Source of the DNA: a virus
Virus record (IMG/VR): IMGVR_UViG_3300007541_000078
Span: 1 to 35,252 of that record
DNA length: 35,252 nt
Strand: one strand, 5' to 3'
Part shown: one piece after another, positions 1 to 6,861 of the stretch
How the letters are laid out: the number at the start of each line of letters is the position of its first letter
Numbering within the stretch: the first letter of the stretch is position 1
Position numbers and translations under genes: made by a program
The notes under the pieces: generated by a model
Seen by the model: the letters and a program-made list of their open reading frames with translations, nothing else
Told to the model about the DNA's origin: nothing
Database searches by the model: none

Positions 1-42
1 ACCGCCCTCACCTTACCTACCGATACCAGTTCCGAGGGATAA
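1..42 (+). CDS. Possible C-terminal end of an upstream gene (partial)
   Basis: The first frame is open from the window edge and ends at TAA 40-42, giving a 13-residue tail (TALTLPTDTSSEG). The stop lies just before the next gene, and its GAGGG overlaps the ribosome binding site of that gene, an arrangement typical of this tightly packed block. The stretch is too short to identify, and the open frame could be chance. Confidence 0.25.
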   Translation, partial: TALTLPTDTSSEG

Positions 43-44
43 AG

Positions 45-251
45 ATGGTTGATAACAGAGGTGAAATCCAAAAACGATTAGACGACAACATGTGTCCGTG
101 GTGCATGTCGAAGCTGACGCTAGCGCAGGAAGAATACAAAGACGATGCGCGCGTGATAACTCGTAAATGTTCGTCATGTAGCGGAACGGTAGTGGATACA
201 TTCAAACATAAAGGAGACGCGAATGGCGATGACACCAGAAGCCAAAGTTAA
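45..251 (+). CDS. Small zinc-ribbon protein
   Basis: A 68-residue protein with two CxxC pairs, CPWC (residues 17-20) and CSSC (residues 42-45), spaced as in a single treble-clef or zinc-ribbon module that would bind one zinc ion. The tail after residue 50 is polar. ATG 45 follows GAGGG at a normal distance. The frame is open further upstream to the window edge, but no better start is visible. Its end overlaps the start of the VRR-NUC gene by 29 bases, so the two are probably co-translated. The function is unknown. Small zinc ribbons are common in early phage operons as DNA- or protein-binding accessories. Confidence 0.6.
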   Translation: MVDNRGEIQKRLDDNMCPWCMSKLTLAQEEYKDDARVITRKCSSCSGTVVDTFKHKGDANGDDTRSQS

Positions 252-567
252 GAAGAAGGTAGTGGCGCACCTAAAGACGCTAGGAGCCTATTACTTCTAC
301 CCTGTCACTGGGGGTTACGGTAAAAGCGGTGTGCCTGACATCATCGGATGCTACAAGGGACAATTTTTTGGCATAGAATGTAAGGCAGGTAAAAATAAAC
401 CCACACCCTTGCAAGAAAAGAATTTATCTGATATAAAAGATAACGGTGGCGTAAGTCTCGTCATCAACGAAGATAACATAGATGACGTGCTGATCTATGT
501 TGGCGGTCAGAACCGCGATCCACGGCAGTTGGAATTTGACTTTGATGTCGAAGGCTCACCTGTCTAG
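223..567 (+). CDS. VRR-NUC family nuclease
   Basis: A 114-residue protein of the VRR-NUC branch of the PD-(D/E)XK nucleases. The N-terminal helix (TPEAKVKKKVVAHLK) is followed by GVPDIIG with catalytic Asp39, then GIECKAG with Glu52 and Lys54, and Gln64 in the following helix. This is the standard set of metal-binding and catalytic residues. The family includes stand-alone phage and plasmid enzymes that act on branched or free-ended DNA, and a role in processing replication or recombination intermediates is likely here. AAAGGAG precedes ATG 223 at good spacing. The length is normal for stand-alone phage members. The C-terminal 25 residues after the domain are polar and acidic. Confidence 0.85.
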   Translation: MAMTPEAKVKKKVVAHLKTLGAYYFYPVTGGYGKSGVPDIIGCYKGQFFGIECKAGKNKPTPLQEKNLSDIKDNGGVSLVINEDNIDDVLIYVGGQNRDPRQLEFDFDVEGSPV

Positions 568-591
568 GCACTGCAAAAATGGAGAACGGCT

Positions 592-954
592 ATGGCCTTG
601 GAACTTACAGAAACCGAAGAGGGGTTCTATGATCTGATGCGTGAAAGCGCATTAGGGCGCAGATGGTTGCGTTGGCACAAAGAAAACCCTGACTTCTACC
701 ATCTCTTTGAACGCTTCACCTTTGAAGCTGTCAATCGCGGACACAAACGTCTTAGTGGTTGGCTGATTGCTAACCGAGTGCGTTGGGAAACGTCCGTTGT
801 CACTAAAGGCGACGACTACAAAATCAGCAACGATTTCATCGCGCTATACGCACGACTGTTCATGGTGCGGCACTCACGTTACGAGGGGTTCTTCCGCACA
901 AAGCGTATGAAGAGGCTAGTGCGTGACATCATGCCGAAAGAGGACGCGGTATGA
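592..954 (+). CDS. Conserved phage protein of unknown function
   Basis: A 120-residue protein, mostly helical by appearance, rich in Trp, Arg and aromatic residues (GRRWLRWHKENPDFYHLFERF near residues 22-42), with a basic C-terminal third. No cysteine pairs, Walker motif or membrane segment is visible. The residue make-up suggests a nucleic-acid-associated protein, but I do not recognise a named domain. GGAGA lies before ATG 592. The stop overlaps the next small gene as ATGA, so the two are translationally coupled. Confidence 0.7.
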   Translation: MALELTETEEGFYDLMRESALGRRWLRWHKENPDFYHLFERFTFEAVNRGHKRLSGWLIANRVRWETSVVTKGDDYKISNDFIALYARLFMVRHSRYEGFFRTKRMKRLVRDIMPKEDAV

Positions 955-1103
955 GCAAACGCGAAAAGTCCAAAGAAGAATGGCGCAACATCGAACTGCA
1001 CTGCGAGACTGCCTACTTGTTGGCACCGAAGTGGTCACCGATGCGCCTCTTTTTCAGATGGGGCAAGTGGTATGCGAACCGCAAAGCCCGATCCGCGAAG
1101 TAG
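951..1103 (+). CDS. Small basic hypothetical protein (50 aa)
   Basis: A 50-residue reading frame starting at ATG 951, which shares the ATGA junction with the upstream stop. The product is basic and Trp-rich (MSKREKSKEEWRNIE at the start, a WGKWYANRKARSAK tail) and has one cysteine. A longer frame from ATG 923 covers the same DNA, but it lies deep inside the previous gene and gives a composition unlike its neighbours. The ATGA coupling favours this shorter frame. The function is unknown. Confidence 0.5.
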   Translation: MSKREKSKEEWRNIELHCETAYLLAPKWSPMRLFFRWGKWYANRKARSAK

Positions 1104-1266
1104 TAATCCTCATCTCACCTGTGTTGCCACACGCTATAAGCAGTTAACGCGTGAACTTGGAGACGCAGAGTGGGATGACGACCCCCGTGCTGAACTTATC
1201 CGTACTGAGTTTAAGCACTTTGAAGCCTTGCTGAAGCAGGGCGTATTGTACGAGCCAAACTTTTAG
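1072..1266 (+). CDS. Small hypothetical protein
   Basis: A 64-residue frame. The section from about residue 20 (TRYKQLTRELGDAEWDDDPRAE onward in part) looks like real helical, charged protein sequence, while the first 15 residues overlap the previous gene and may not be translated. ATG 1072 is the only common start in frame before that section, with GGGG about ten bases upstream. The function is not recognisable. The stop is followed almost at once by GGAGA for the next gene, so it belongs to the same operon. Confidence 0.5.
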   Translation: MRTAKPDPRSSNPHLTCVATRYKQLTRELGDAEWDDDPRAELIRTEFKHFEALLKQGVLYEPNF

Positions 1267-1275
1267 GAGAACGAA

Positions 1276-1509
1276 ATGGCTAAGAAATCATCGCCGCAGG
1301 CCGAAAAGGTCTGGAAGTATCTACTCAAAAATAAACTCGCAACCCCTGCCGAAGTGTCGAAAGCAACAGGCGTGTCGTATGGCTACGTCTACAAACTGAT
1401 GAATAAGATCGGCACCCCCAAAGAAGTTTTCGTGCAGGAAGCCAAGGCGGCTGAAGCGGCCCCCGAGAAGCCTAGCCTGTGGCGGAGAATATTAAATGTC
1501 TTCCGCTAA
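1276..1509 (+). CDS. Small HTH (winged-helix-like) DNA-binding protein
   Basis: A 77-residue protein whose first 50 residues read as a compact helix-turn-helix: a helix ending in VWKYLLKNK, then LATPAEVSKATGVSYGYVYK, in which the second helix would be the recognition helix. This resembles the MarR/ArsR-like HTH used by small phage regulators. The last 25 residues are Ala/Glu-rich and end in a basic Trp-Arg patch (LWRRILNVFR). GGAGA precedes ATG 1276. The gene overlaps the DUF3310 gene by 14 bases. It could be an early regulator or a DNA-binding accessory of replication. The target cannot be told from sequence. Confidence 0.65.
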   Translation: MAKKSSPQAEKVWKYLLKNKLATPAEVSKATGVSYGYVYKLMNKIGTPKEVFVQEAKAAEAAPEKPSLWRRILNVFR

Positions 1510-1711
1510 TGAGAAGCAGGTGGGCGGCACACACTATAAAGACATGCCACTCCAACCGTGGGACGTGATGGAAGCCGTGCTAACCCCCGAGGAATTTCGG
1601 GGGTACTTAAAGGGCAACATCATCAAATACGCACTGCGCCAAGGCAAAAAGGATAGTGACGATGCGGGTAAAGCACAGCACTACCGCGAGAAGTTAAAGG
1701 AGATGGGGTGA
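1496..1711 (+). CDS. DUF3310 family protein (T7 gp1.7-like)
   Basis: A 71-residue protein with the DUF3310 signature: VGGTHYKDMPLQPWDVM near the N-terminus, then a GYLKGNIIKYALRQGKK segment and a KAQHYREKL helix. The family includes the region shared with T7 gp1.7, reported as a nucleotide kinase, and members sit in replication operons of many phages. A role in nucleotide metabolism is therefore possible but unproven for such a short version. The start lies inside the upstream gene. The stop TGA overlaps the polymerase ATG as TGATG, a coupled junction. Confidence 0.8.
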   Translation: MSSANEKQVGGTHYKDMPLQPWDVMEAVLTPEEFRGYLKGNIIKYALRQGKKDSDDAGKAQHYREKLKEMG

Positions 1712-3540
1712 TGGACCTTATCACGTTAGATTTTGAAACCTACTACGACAAGGAGTATTCCCTGTCTAAGATCACAACCGAAGAATACATCCGCTCCCCT
1801 CAATTTGAGGTGATCGGTATCGGTGTGAAGGTCAACAACCAACCGACTGAATGGGCGAGCGGCACACATGAACAACTCAAAGAATACTTACAGTCATTCG
1901 ACTGGGCAAACTCTATGGTACTTGCTCACAACACTATGTTTGATGGTGCCATTCTTTCTTGGCGTTTCGATATTCATCCTCGCATGTTTACCGATACTCT
2001 TTGTATCGCCCGTGCTCTACATGGGGTGGAAGTTGGCGGCAGTCTCAGGGCGCTCACTGAAAGGTATAACATCGGAGAGAAAGGCACAGAAGTCGTCAAC
2101 GCCCTCGGAAAGCGAAGGGACGATTTCAGTGAAGCCGACCTCGACAGATACGGTGATTACTGCGTCAACGATGTCGAACTCACATACAAACTCTTCAACA
2201 TCTTCCTTAAAAAAGGATTCCCGAAAACTGAACTAAGGCTGATCGACCTCACCCTGCGTATGTTCATCGACCCTGTATTGGAACTGGACATCGGGCTACT
2301 CGAACAGCACCTCGAAGACACGCGGGAGCGGAAAGACCAACTGCTTGAGAGTGCGGGTGTGTCTAAAGAAGACCTCATGTCCAACCTCAAGTTTGCGGAA
2401 GTGTTGGAGAACTTAGGCGTAAAACCGCCGACCAAGATCAGTCTTACCACTGGCAAAGAAACTCTGGCGTTTGCTAAGTCGGACGAGGCGTTCAAGGCAT
2501 TGGCTGACCACGAGGATGACCGAGTGCAAGCCGTGGTAGCGGCGAGGCTAGGCACCAAGAGCACACTCGAAGAGACGCGGACTCAGCGGTTCATCGACAT
2601 AGGTAAACGAGGCACCCTGCCTGTTCCTGTCCGTTACTACGCCGCGCACACTGGGCGATGGGGTGGCGATGACAAGATCAATCTTCAGAACCTACCGAGC
2701 CGTGGTCCGAATGGTAAGAAGTTAAAGCGGAGCATCCTTGCCCCCGAAGGCTACACCCTGATTGATGCCGACAGTGCGCAGATCGAAGCGCGTGTTCTGG
2801 CGTGGCTTGCCGATCAAGACGACCTGACCCAAGCGTTCGCTAAAGGTGAGGACGTGTATAAGAAGATGGCGTCACGCATCTACGGATGCAGTGAAGGTGA
2901 AGTGACCAAAGACCAACGGTTCGTGGGTAAGACCACCATCCTTGGCGCGGGTTACGGCATGGGTGCGCTCAAATTCCAAGCACAGCTAAAGACGTTTGGG
3001 TTTGATATGGACCTCGACGAGGCCCGACGTGTCATTAACATCTACCGCGAAGCCAACTGGAAAATTAACCAACTCTGGCGCGATTGTCAGAACATGGTGC
3101 GGCACATGGTCAACGGCGACAGCTACCAAATCGGTAAGTCTGGCGTGTTGAAAGTAGTGGGCGCAGAACGCGGCATCCTGCTGCCATCAGGTTTGCTCAT
3201 ACAGTATGACGACTTATCAGCCGAGCAAGGCGAGAACGGTTTGGAATACAGCTATAAGACACGGCGCGGACGCACCAGAATTTATGGTGGAAAGGTGACG
3301 GAAAACGTCTGCCAAGCAATCGCTCGTTGCATCATTGGTGAGCAAATGTTACAAATTGCTAAGAGATACCGCGTTGTGTTAACCGTGCACGATTCGATTG
3401 TGGCCTGTGTTCGTGACGAAGAAGTGGCAGAGGCTCAAGCATATGTCGAAGAGTGTATGCGTTGGACACCTGCGTGGGCGGACGGTCTACCGATCAACTG
3501 CGAAAGTGGAACTGGGAAATCATACGGAGATTGTGAATGA
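1711..3540 (+). CDS. DNA polymerase, family A (3'-5' exonuclease plus polymerase)
   Basis: A 609-residue replicative polymerase. The N-terminal proofreading exonuclease is intact: DFET (Asp7, Glu9), HNTMFD (Asp78) and YCVND (Tyr150, Asp154). The polymerase motifs are motif A DSAQIEAR (Asp354, Glu359), motif B RFVGKTTILGAGYG (Arg403, Lys407, Leu411, Tyr415) and motif C VHDS (His560, Asp561). The 5'-3' exonuclease domain of bacterial Pol I is absent, as in phage enzymes. The residue matching E. coli Phe762 is Leu411. GTG 1708 is an alternative start three bases upstream. ATG 1711 fits better, with AAGGAG at eight-base spacing and a TGATG overlap. The end is coupled by ATGA to the nuclease gene. 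Confidence 0.95.
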   Translation: MDLITLDFETYYDKEYSLSKITTEEYIRSPQFEVIGIGVKVNNQPTEWASGTHEQLKEYLQSFDWANSMVLAHNTMFDGAILSWRFDIHPRMFTDTLCIARALHGVEVGGSLRALTERYNIGEKGTEVVNALGKRRDDFSEADLDRYGDYCVNDVELTYKLFNIFLKKGFPKTELRLIDLTLRMFIDPVLELDIGLLEQHLEDTRERKDQLLESAGVSKEDLMSNLKFAEVLENLGVKPPTKISLTTGKETLAFAKSDEAFKALADHEDDRVQAVVAARLGTKSTLEETRTQRFIDIGKRGTLPVPVRYYAAHTGRWGGDDKINLQNLPSRGPNGKKLKRSILAPEGYTLIDADSAQIEARVLAWLADQDDLTQAFAKGEDVYKKMASRIYGCSEGEVTKDQRFVGKTTILGAGYGMGALKFQAQLKTFGFDMDLDEARRVINIYREANWKINQLWRDCQNMVRHMVNGDSYQIGKSGVLKVVGAERGILLPSGLLIQYDDLSAEQGENGLEYSYKTRRGRTRIYGGKVTENVCQAIARCIIGEQMLQIAKRYRVVLTVHDSIVACVRDEEVAEAQAYVEECMRWTPAWADGLPINCESGTGKSYGDCE

Positions 3541-4208
3541 GTGTAGCACCGTGGTCATTCAGCAAAATAAAGGCATTTGAACAATGCCCGAAACAGTTTT
3601 ACCACGAGAAAATACTCAAAGAGTATCCCTTTGTTGAGACCGAAGCGATCCGCTACGGCTCAGAGTTTCACCTAGCGGCTGAAGAATACATCCGCGATGG
3701 TAAGCCACTCCCTAACAAGTTTTCCTTTGCACAGGACATGCTTGATTCCCTGAACGCCAAACGGGGGGTCAAGCTGTGCGAACGGAAGATGGGTGTAACC
3801 GAAGACCTTAAGCCGTGCGACTTCTATGCGAAGGATGTCTGGTTTAGAGGTATCGCTGACCTGTTAATCATTGATGTGTTAGCAGAAACCGCATGGGTCA
3901 TCGACTACAAGACAGGCAAGAGTGCGAAATACGCAGACAAAGGGCAGTTAGAATTGATGGCACTGACTGTGTTCGCGCACTTCCCCGACATTAAAAAGGT
4001 CAAGGCAGGGTTGGTGTTTGTGGTCAGTAAGGCACTGGTCAAAGACAGCTATGCCGATTTCGATAAGCCGAACCTGTGGGAGAAATGGCTTGGCAAATAT
4101 AACGCCATGAAAACCGCCGCCGACCAAGATGTGTGGAACCCTAAACCAAGCGGACTGTGTAAGAGGCACTGCCCTGTTACTGTTTGCGTTCATAACGGAG
4201 GTCACTGA
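3537..4208 (+). CDS. Cas4/RecB-like PD-(D/E)XK nuclease with probable Fe-S cluster
   Basis: A 223-residue nuclease. The SFSKIKAFEQCPKQF start is typical of the AddB/RecB/Cas4 group. His45 (GSEFH), Asp108 (RGIAD), Asp123 and Lys125 (VIDYKTG) and Gln137 (GQLEL) form the PD-(D/E)XK active site. Cys17 and C-terminal Cys208, Cys212 and Cys217 are placed as the one-plus-three cysteines that bind a 4Fe-4S cluster in Cas4 and AddB. The family degrades or trims DNA ends. In a phage replication operon it may act as an exonuclease in recombination or end processing. No cas1 or CRISPR array is present, so a CRISPR role is not supported. It is coupled to the polymerase (ATGA) and to the next gene (TGATG). 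Confidence 0.85.
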   Translation: MSVAPWSFSKIKAFEQCPKQFYHEKILKEYPFVETEAIRYGSEFHLAAEEYIRDGKPLPNKFSFAQDMLDSLNAKRGVKLCERKMGVTEDLKPCDFYAKDVWFRGIADLLIIDVLAETAWVIDYKTGKSAKYADKGQLELMALTVFAHFPDIKKVKAGLVFVVSKALVKDSYADFDKPNLWEKWLGKYNAMKTAADQDVWNPKPSGLCKRHCPVTVCVHNGGH

Positions 4209-4495
4209 TGCCCTACAAAAACAAACCCCGTCCGTACAAGAAAGAGTACGAGCAACAAAAGAAGCGTGGCGAACATGCTGACCGCATGGAGCGGCAACGT
4301 GCGCGGCGCAAGATGGACAAGACAGGTAAAGACGCTAACAAAAACGGCGTAGCCGACAAGCGTGAAGGTAAGGACATCGCACACAAGAAGCCATTGGCGC
4401 GTGGGGGCACCAATAAAGATGGCTACCGTGTGCAAAGCCGCAAGAAGAACCGAGCGGCAGGGGGTGCCATGAGTAGCCCCAAGAAAAAGCGTTAG
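4208..4495 (+). CDS. Very basic HNH-like protein
   Basis: A 95-residue, strongly basic protein. Residues 1-45 are a Lys/Arg-rich charged helix. Residues 54-82 contain GKDIAHKKPLARGGTNKDG followed by Asn81-Arg82, which follows the layout of HNH nucleases: Asp56 and His59, a PL-x-x-GG-x-x-N turn, then a final Asn. It lacks the zinc-holding cysteines seen in many HNH proteins. It may be a small HNH endonuclease or a DNA-binding protein derived from one. GGAGG precedes the start, which overlaps the upstream stop as TGATG. Confidence 0.6.
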   Translation: MPYKNKPRPYKKEYEQQKKRGEHADRMERQRARRKMDKTGKDANKNGVADKREGKDIAHKKPLARGGTNKDGYRVQSRKKNRAAGGAMSSPKKKR

Positions 4496-4530
4496 TGCCG
4501 CACTAACAAAAACCGCGTCACTAACAAAAA
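4491..4530 (+). repeat. Hairpin at a stop codon plus 12-bp direct repeat
   Basis: GTTAGTG (4491-4497) and CACTAAC (4501-4507) form a 7-bp stem with a 3-base loop, covering the TAG stop of the upstream gene. The second arm is part of CACTAACAAAAA, which repeats exactly at 4501-4512 and 4519-4530. The first arm could therefore pair with either copy. The hairpin is followed by A-rich rather than T-rich sequence, so it is not an intrinsic terminator on this strand. Confidence 0.6.
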
Positions 4531-4553
4531 GTGGCGTTGCGATGGAGAACAAT

Positions 4554-6092
4554 GTGCAGATTTTCAAGAACAAGGCGTTACTGTTGCGCCTTAAAAACCC
4601 GAACAAAGTTACGACTGTCATCCCAAACAGCAAGGAACTGCCTGACAATCAGGTGGCAGTTAAGTGGGGCGTAGACGAAGCGCACACCCTCAAGAAGCTG
4701 AACATCAAGAACGTGCCATCACCCATTGAGGGACGTTACGATTGGCCCGGGCAGTACAAGCCCTACAAACACCAACGTGTTACTGCGTCTTTTCTCACGA
4801 TGAACCGCCGAGCGTTCTGCTTCAACGAGCAGGGCACAGGCAAGACTGCATCTGCAATCTGGGCATCGGACTTCTTAATGAAGCAGGGCAAAGTGCGCCG
4901 CGTGTTGGTTATCTGCCCGCTCTCGATCATGGATAGCGCATGGCGCAATGACTTGTTTTCCTTTGCGATGCACCGCACCGTCGATGTGGCCTATGGTGCC
5001 AAAGAGAAGCGCAAGAAGGTCATCAACCAAGGGGCTGATTACGTCATCATCAACTACGATGGTGTCGAGATCGTTGCCGAAGAGATTGCCAACGGCGGGT
5101 TCGACTGCATCATTGTGGACGAAGCCACGCATTATAAGAACGCACAGACCAAGCGATGGAAGACGCTAAATAAACTGTTAACCGAGGACACTTGGCTTTG
5201 GATGATGACAGGCACACCTGCGGCGCAGTCCCCCTTGGACGCCTATGGCATCGCCAAGCTAGTCAACCCGACTGCGGTGCCGAGGTTCTTTGGGTCATGG
5301 CGCGACCAAGTGATGCGCAAGATCACACAGTTTAAGTGGGTTCCGAAGGATACTGCGACCGACACGGTGTTTCGCGTCCTGCAACCCGCGATCCGCTACA
5401 CCAAGGACGAGTGCCTCGACCTGCCCGAGATGGTCTACACCAAACGCGAAGTCGAATTAACCCGACAGCAGGCCAAATACTACAAGCAACTCAAAGACAA
5501 ACTTGTTTTAGAGGCCGCAGGCGAAGAGGTCACGGCTGCAAACGCAGCGATCAACATGAGCAAACTCCTGCAAATATCTTCTGGTGCGGTCTATACCGAT
5601 GGCGGCGAGAGCCTAGAGTTCGACATCAAGCATCGCTATCAGGTTCTCAGAGAGGTCATCGACGAGAGTTCCAAGAAGGTCTTGGTGTTCGTGCCGTTCA
5701 AGCACACTATCGACATCTTGACCGAGAAGCTACGCAAGGACGGTATCACTGCCGAGGTCATCAGGGGGGACGTGCCTGCGGCGAAGCGCACCGAGATATT
5801 CCGAGAGTTCCAACAGTCCGATAACCCAAAGGTGCTTGTCATCCAGCCGCAGTCAGCGGCGCATGGTGTGACGTTAACAGCCGCCAACACAGTTGTGTGG
5901 TGGGGTCCGACCAGTTCGCTAGAGACTTACGCACAGGCAAACGCGCGTGTTCACAGGTCAGGACAGGATCACAAATGCACCGTCGTACAGCTCCAAGGTT
6001 CCCAAGTAGAGAAACGTGTTTACGCATTATTAGATAACAGAATAGACGTACACACAAAAATGATTGATCTTTACAAGGAAATACTTGACTAG
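4554..6092 (+). CDS. SNF2-family DNA helicase/translocase
   Basis: A 512-residue superfamily 2 ATPase of the SNF2 type. Walker A is GTGKT (residues 94-98). Motif II is DEAT (189-192), followed by TGTPAAQSP (motif III). The C-terminal RecA-like domain has VLVFVPFKHT, a motif V region near ANTVVWW and motif VI QANARVHRSGQ (461-471) with its arginine fingers. Such proteins remodel or unwind DNA during phage replication and recombination. I place the start at GTG 4554 because GGAGAACAAT before it matches the GGAGAAC leaders of other genes in this block. An in-frame ATG at 4542 lacks a good site and would put GGAGA inside the coding sequence. Confidence 0.9.
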   Translation: MQIFKNKALLLRLKNPNKVTTVIPNSKELPDNQVAVKWGVDEAHTLKKLNIKNVPSPIEGRYDWPGQYKPYKHQRVTASFLTMNRRAFCFNEQGTGKTASAIWASDFLMKQGKVRRVLVICPLSIMDSAWRNDLFSFAMHRTVDVAYGAKEKRKKVINQGADYVIINYDGVEIVAEEIANGGFDCIIVDEATHYKNAQTKRWKTLNKLLTEDTWLWMMTGTPAAQSPLDAYGIAKLVNPTAVPRFFGSWRDQVMRKITQFKWVPKDTATDTVFRVLQPAIRYTKDECLDLPEMVYTKREVELTRQQAKYYKQLKDKLVLEAAGEEVTAANAAINMSKLLQISSGAVYTDGGESLEFDIKHRYQVLREVIDESSKKVLVFVPFKHTIDILTEKLRKDGITAEVIRGDVPAAKRTEIFREFQQSDNPKVLVIQPQSAAHGVTLTAANTVVWWGPTSSLETYAQANARVHRSGQDHKCTVVQLQGSQVEKRVYALLDNRIDVHTKMIDLYKEILD

Positions 6093-6100
6093 AGTATAAT
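6070..6100 (+). promoter_or_regulatory. Probable sigma70-type promoter
   Basis: A perfect TATAAT at 6095-6100 is preceded by TTTACA (6070-6075, 19-base spacer) or TTACAA (6071-6076, 18-base spacer). It lies at the 3' end of the helicase gene, 54 bases before ATG 6154. It could drive the second half of the replication block separately from the polymerase genes. Confidence 0.5.
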
Positions 6101-6121
6101 CTGCTAGTAGAGTGAATATCC

Positions 6122-6135
6122 CGACACTATTGTCG
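6122..6135 (+). other. Small hairpin in a 5' leader
   Basis: CGACA-CTAT-TGTCG forms a 5-bp stem with a 4-base loop, between the TATAAT at 6095 and the GGAGA before ATG 6154. It would lie in the leader of the transcript. It could be a protein-binding operator or an mRNA-stabilising stem, but it is short enough to arise by chance. Confidence 0.3.
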
Positions 6136-6153
6136 TGCGAATAGGAGAACAAA

Positions 6154-6552
6154 ATGAGTGAGGATGATAAGTTAGCCGCGAAGCTGACTAGAGTGTACTT
6201 GAAAATCCGCGACGAGAAGGCTCGTGTTGCGGCGGAGTTCAAGCAAAAAGAAGCCGACCTTAATGAGCAACTCGATAAGGTCAAAGCCGCGCTACTCGAC
6301 TACTGCAAAGAGCAGGGTGCCGATAGCGTTAGGACTTCAGAAGGTCTCTTCTACCGTTCGGTAAAAACTCGTTATTGGACAAGTGACTGGGAAGAAATGC
6401 ACAAGTTCGTCTTGGAGCATCAGGTTCCCGAGTTCTTTGAAAAGCGGTTGAACCAGACGATTGTTAAGACCTTTCTCGAAGAGAACCCCGACATAGTTCC
6501 GAAGGGACTAAACGTGGATTCTGAATATGTAATCTCTGTGAGGAAAAAATAA
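6154..6552 (+). CDS. Conserved phage coiled-coil protein
   Basis: A 132-residue protein. Residues 1-55 are a long charged helix likely to form a coiled coil (LAAKLTRVYLKIRDEKARVA and on). The second half has KTRYWTSDWEEMHKFV and a NPDIVPKGLNVDSEYVISVR end that reads as a small beta-containing domain. The layout, a helical hairpin followed by a compact C-terminal domain, recalls Gam- and Gp157-like phage proteins. I cannot prove that link, so the function is open. GGAGAACAAA precedes ATG 6154. The stop overlaps the next start as TAATG. Confidence 0.7.
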   Translation: MSEDDKLAAKLTRVYLKIRDEKARVAAEFKQKEADLNEQLDKVKAALLDYCKEQGADSVRTSEGLFYRSVKTRYWTSDWEEMHKFVLEHQVPEFFEKRLNQTIVKTFLEENPDIVPKGLNVDSEYVISVRKK

Positions 6553-6851
6553 TGACTGGACCATTCGTACCTATCGAAGACCTGTCGAAGCACTTCTCTG
6601 TATCGGTTTCTACGATCCGTGCATGGGTGCGTCAGGGTCACATCCCCAAAGATACCTACATCAAAGTAGGCAATACCTATCGTTTCTCTGTTGATGACGT
6701 GTCAGTTGCGCTCACCAAGAAGGACGCAGACAAGCCAAATGGCAACGGTGCAGGCACCGCTGTTATGGCAGGTGGTCTGGGTGCTATCGGTGCAGTCACT
6801 TTCACCGACAATGATGACGATGCCGATTTTAACCTAGACGACGACATGTAA
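6552..6851 (+). CDS. Excisionase/MerR-like HTH protein with acidic tail
   Basis: A 99-residue protein. Residues 4-55 match the HTH_17/excisionase pattern: VPIEDLSKHFSVSVSTIRAW, then VRQGHIPKDTYIKVGNTYRF and a closing VDDVSVAL. Such domains bind DNA as small winged helices. Residues 58-82 are a Gly/Ala-rich linker, and the last 17 residues are almost all Asp/Asn, an acidic tail similar in character to that of the next gene's product. No integrase is visible nearby, so a role in replication initiation or transcription is as likely as excision. It is coupled to the upstream gene by TAATG. Confidence 0.7.
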   Translation: MTGPFVPIEDLSKHFSVSVSTIRAWVRQGHIPKDTYIKVGNTYRFSVDDVSVALTKKDADKPNGNGAGTAVMAGGLGAIGAVTFTDNDDDADFNLDDDM

Positions 6852-6861
6852 GGAGAAACAA

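Noticed and set aside
923-1147. A 74-codon gene starting at ATG 923
   Set aside because: It overlaps both neighbours and has atypical composition. The 951-1103 frame with ATGA coupling explains the region better.
3537-4208. CRISPR adaptation gene (cas4)
   Set aside because: The nuclease has Cas4-like motifs, but there is no cas1, cas2 or repeat array, and it is coupled to the phage polymerase gene.
4491-4512. Intrinsic terminator after the HNH-like gene
   Set aside because: The hairpin is followed by A-rich rather than T-rich sequence on the coding strand.
6084-6100. TTGACT close to TATAAT as a promoter
   Set aside because: Only four or five bases separate the two boxes. The upstream TTTACA/TTACAA with an 18-19-base spacer fits better.
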